A model generated the notes under the pieces. The model was not told the DNA's origin, did no database searches, and was given only the letters and a program-made list of their open reading frames with translations. A stretch of 37,969 nt of DNA, from assembly GCA_964631175.1 (NCBI GenBank), contig CAZVWH010000017.1, positions 1 through 37,969 on the forward strand. Reading direction: 5' to 3'. This DNA is from CAZVWH01 sp964631175. GTDB taxonomy: Bacteria; Planctomycetota; Phycisphaerae; Sedimentisphaerales; Anaerobacaceae. A program made the position numbers and the translations under genes. This document shows, piece by piece, positions 36,173-37,969 of the stretch. Positions within the stretch are counted from its first letter, which is position 1. The number at the start of each line of letters is the position of its first letter.

Positions 36173-37706
36173 GATTAAGGAAAATACAAAATACAGAGTT
36201 TTGTTAATAGAAGATGATAAGCTCGACCAGATGATTTTTGAGCGGCTGGTTATAGAGCAAGGGCTTGCATACGATTACAAAATAGCCGGCTCTTTTGCCC
36301 AGGCCAAGGACATCTTGAGCTACAGCAAATTTGATATCATTATCGTTGACTACTTTCTTGGTGACGGGACAGCTTTCGATATTTTGGATTTGATCACGGA
36401 TACGCCTATAGTTTTTGCTACCGGTGCAGGGGATGAAGAAATTGCCATCAAGGCAATGAAAGCCGGTGCCTACGACTACATTATCAAGGACATGAAACGC
36501 AATTATCTGAAGATTCTGCCGCAGGTAATAGAAAAGGCCATTGCGGACAAAAAACTCAAAAATGCACTGAAAGATTATCACCACAATCTCGAAGCATTGG
36601 TAAAGCAGCGCACGGAGCAGCTTGCAGAAGAAAAGGAGCTTCTGGCGATAACTCTTTCCAGCATGACAGATGGGGTCATTGCAGTAGATGCCGAGAAACG
36701 AATTATTCTGTTTAACAAAGGAGCTGAAAATCTGACCGGATGGAGCTTCGATGAGGTCCAGGCAAGAGCGATTGATGAAGTTCTCCATATCGTTGATGAA
36801 AAGACGAAAAAGACCTTAGAAAGCCCCATTGACAAAGTGCTCATTTCAGGAGAAAGCGAAAATGGAACCGACCGAGACGTCCTTATCGCAAAAGATGGCA
36901 GTAACTGTTCCATCTCCACTACTGCTGTGCCTCTGCGCAAAGATGGCGGAACCCTTATTGGCGTGGTTATGGTGCTGCGCGATGTGTCCCATGAGCGCGA
37001 AATCGACCGCATGAAAACAGAGTTTGTTTCATCCGTATCGCACGAATTGCGTACGCCGTTGACTTCCATAAAGGCATATACCGCCACGATTCTGCGCGAC
37101 CCCAATATGCCTGAACAAATCAGGCGTGAGTTTTTAACTATTATTGATGAAGAATCCGACCTCTTGAAAAATCTGATCGAAGGGCTGCTGGAAATATCAC
37201 GTATTGAATCCGAAACCGTCAAATTCGCACGAGAACCGGTGGACATTGCCGCTGTCATCGACCAGGTCTTATCAGGATTGCAGCACTTAGCTGACAAAAA
37301 GAATATCCAATTAAAAACAGACATTGGCGATAAGCTTGGCCAGCTTCAGGGAGATGAAGGTAAGATCCAATCAATGGTTATGAATCTGGCCAACAATGCC
37401 ATTAAGTTTACGCCTGAGAAGGGCAGGGTTTCTGTTTCAGCTCATCGCCAGCGTCAGGAGCTGGTTATACGGGTTAGCGATACGGGTGTCGGGATACCAA
37501 AGGAAGAGCTTGCTAAAATATTTGACCGGTTTTATCGCGCGCACCAATCGGGCAAGGTCACCCCCGGAACAGGATTGGGCCTTGCTATCGTTAAAGAAAT
37601 CGTGAATATGCACGCTGGAAGGATTGAAGTTGAAAGCCAGCCTGGCCAAGGTACTACCTTTACGGTCTTTTTGCCGTTAAACACTAAGTCTGCGATATAT
37701 CTTTGA
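36162..37706 (+). CDS. Sensor histidine kinase with N-terminal receiver and PAS domain
   Basis: A 514-residue soluble protein, REC-PAS-HisKA-ATPase. Receiver 11-120: LLIEDDKLDQ, VDYFLGDGTA with Asp63, FATGAG with Thr87, IIKD with Lys109. A coiled-coil linker follows (about 125-160). PAS 162-280: SSMTDGVIAVDAEKRIILFN, WSFDEVQAR, ending MVLRDVSHE. HisKA: EFVSSVSHELRTPLTSIKAY with phospho-His294. ATPase: MNLANNAIKFTPEKG, VSDTGVGIPKEELAKIFDRF and GTGLGLAIVKEIV. No membrane segment exists, so the signal is intracellular, received by PAS or by phosphorylation of the receiver from another kinase. It starts with GTG 36162 inside the end of the Rcp1-like gene. It is the only complete kinase of the operon. 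Confidence 0.93.
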   Translation: MTDKIKENTKYRVLLIEDDKLDQMIFERLVIEQGLAYDYKIAGSFAQAKDILSYSKFDIIIVDYFLGDGTAFDILDLITDTPIVFATGAGDEEIAIKAMKAGAYDYIIKDMKRNYLKILPQVIEKAIADKKLKNALKDYHHNLEALVKQRTEQLAEEKELLAITLSSMTDGVIAVDAEKRIILFNKGAENLTGWSFDEVQARAIDEVLHIVDEKTKKTLESPIDKVLISGESENGTDRDVLIAKDGSNCSISTTAVPLRKDGGTLIGVVMVLRDVSHEREIDRMKTEFVSSVSHELRTPLTSIKAYTATILRDPNMPEQIRREFLTIIDEESDLLKNLIEGLLEISRIESETVKFAREPVDIAAVIDQVLSGLQHLADKKNIQLKTDIGDKLGQLQGDEGKIQSMVMNLANNAIKFTPEKGRVSVSAHRQRQELVIRVSDTGVGIPKEELAKIFDRFYRAHQSGKVTPGTGLGLAIVKEIVNMHAGRIEVESQPGQGTTFTVFLPLNTKSAIYL

Positions 37707-37969
37707 TAGAGTGGTTTTGACTTTTGCACATTTCGGTTTGGGTCGCATAAGAACCTCTCTTTAGCATACTTCTTGGAGGTTTCAAGCCTTTATATACAAA
37801 AAAGTTAAATTATATCAATTGCACTAAATTACTGCGCTTCGTGCGTTTGGCACAGATGGAGGGCAGACTCAACTGCAGCGCCCCGCCTGAGCCTGTCGAA
37901 GGCTTGGGGGATGTCTTGCCGGCCTTTATGCAAAGCGCAACATTTAATTACAATTGCTATAATACAATC
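37707..37969. other. Right-end non-coding sequence with a palindromic element
   Basis: No gene is visible before the window ends. CCCCGCCTGAGCCTGTCGAA and then GGCTTGGGG (about 37881-37909) is another member of the TGAGCCTGTCGAAG family. Confidence 0.55.

Overview
The window reads as a chromosomal piece of an uncultured Gram-negative bacterium, most likely a planctomycete of the class Phycisphaerae. This is inference from gene content: lipid A synthesis (LpxB), peptidoglycan and division genes (MurC, MurB, Ddl, an FtsQ-like protein), a secreted pectate lyase with PA14 and dockerin modules, and PadR-associated HAAS membrane proteins ending in a GspG-like module. The DNA has about average GC, and one run of exactly 100 N marks a scaffold join.

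Layout. 1-2164: a truncated tRNA-Ser and the pectate lyase. 2290-6696: a heptanucleotide array with the assembly gap, a PadR regulator and two tandem HAAS/GspG-like membrane proteins. 6698-10768: S21, LpxB, a cobalamin-binding-fold protein and two overlapping YkgJ-type CxxCxxCC proteins. 10765-16694 (minus strand): a piece of the division/cell-wall cluster, murC-murB-ddl-ftsQ, interrupted by a frameshifted four-helix-bundle gene with inverted heptamer ends, a LuxR-type HTH gene and several repeat families. 16782-19090: an XRE regulator with its DUF2975 partner, then ispD and cobO. 19091-20796: a small MITE-like element, a long structured leader and an unrecognised secreted protein with 20-residue YSPYAFSHKHPSGLV-type repeats. 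21225-28717: a surface-glycan operon (GT2, GT39-like, two GT4, polysaccharide pyruvyl transferase, LPG-synthase-like membrane protein). 28750-33802 (minus strand): glyA, a long rseP and dxr. 34619-37706: a two-component operon of CheY-like receiver, a kinase lacking its phosphoacceptor histidine, an Rcp1-like receiver and a REC-PAS-histidine kinase.

The most striking signal is not a single gene but the repeats. Strict 7-bp tandem arrays with quite different unit sequences occur at six or more places, including one inside glyA and two in inverted orientation exactly bounding the four-helix-bundle gene between the murB stop and the ddl start. Several families of small palindromes (TTTAGCCCC..GGGG, TTCGAC..GCTCAGG and others) lie between genes and also inside genes in frame, where they appear to add surface peptides to LpxB, FtsQ, two glycan enzymes and possibly others.

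How the genes work together: GT2 probably makes a polyprenyl-phosphate sugar used by the GT39-like enzyme, while the GT4 enzymes and the pyruvyl transferase build and decorate a surface glycan. Dxr and IspD feed isoprenoid (and so lipid carrier) synthesis. MurC/MurB/Ddl/FtsQ serve the wall and septum. CobO and the B12-fold protein suggest cobamide use. The sensor operon at the right end has no recognisable output domain in the window. Start sites were chosen from ribosome binding sites where visible. No database search was possible.
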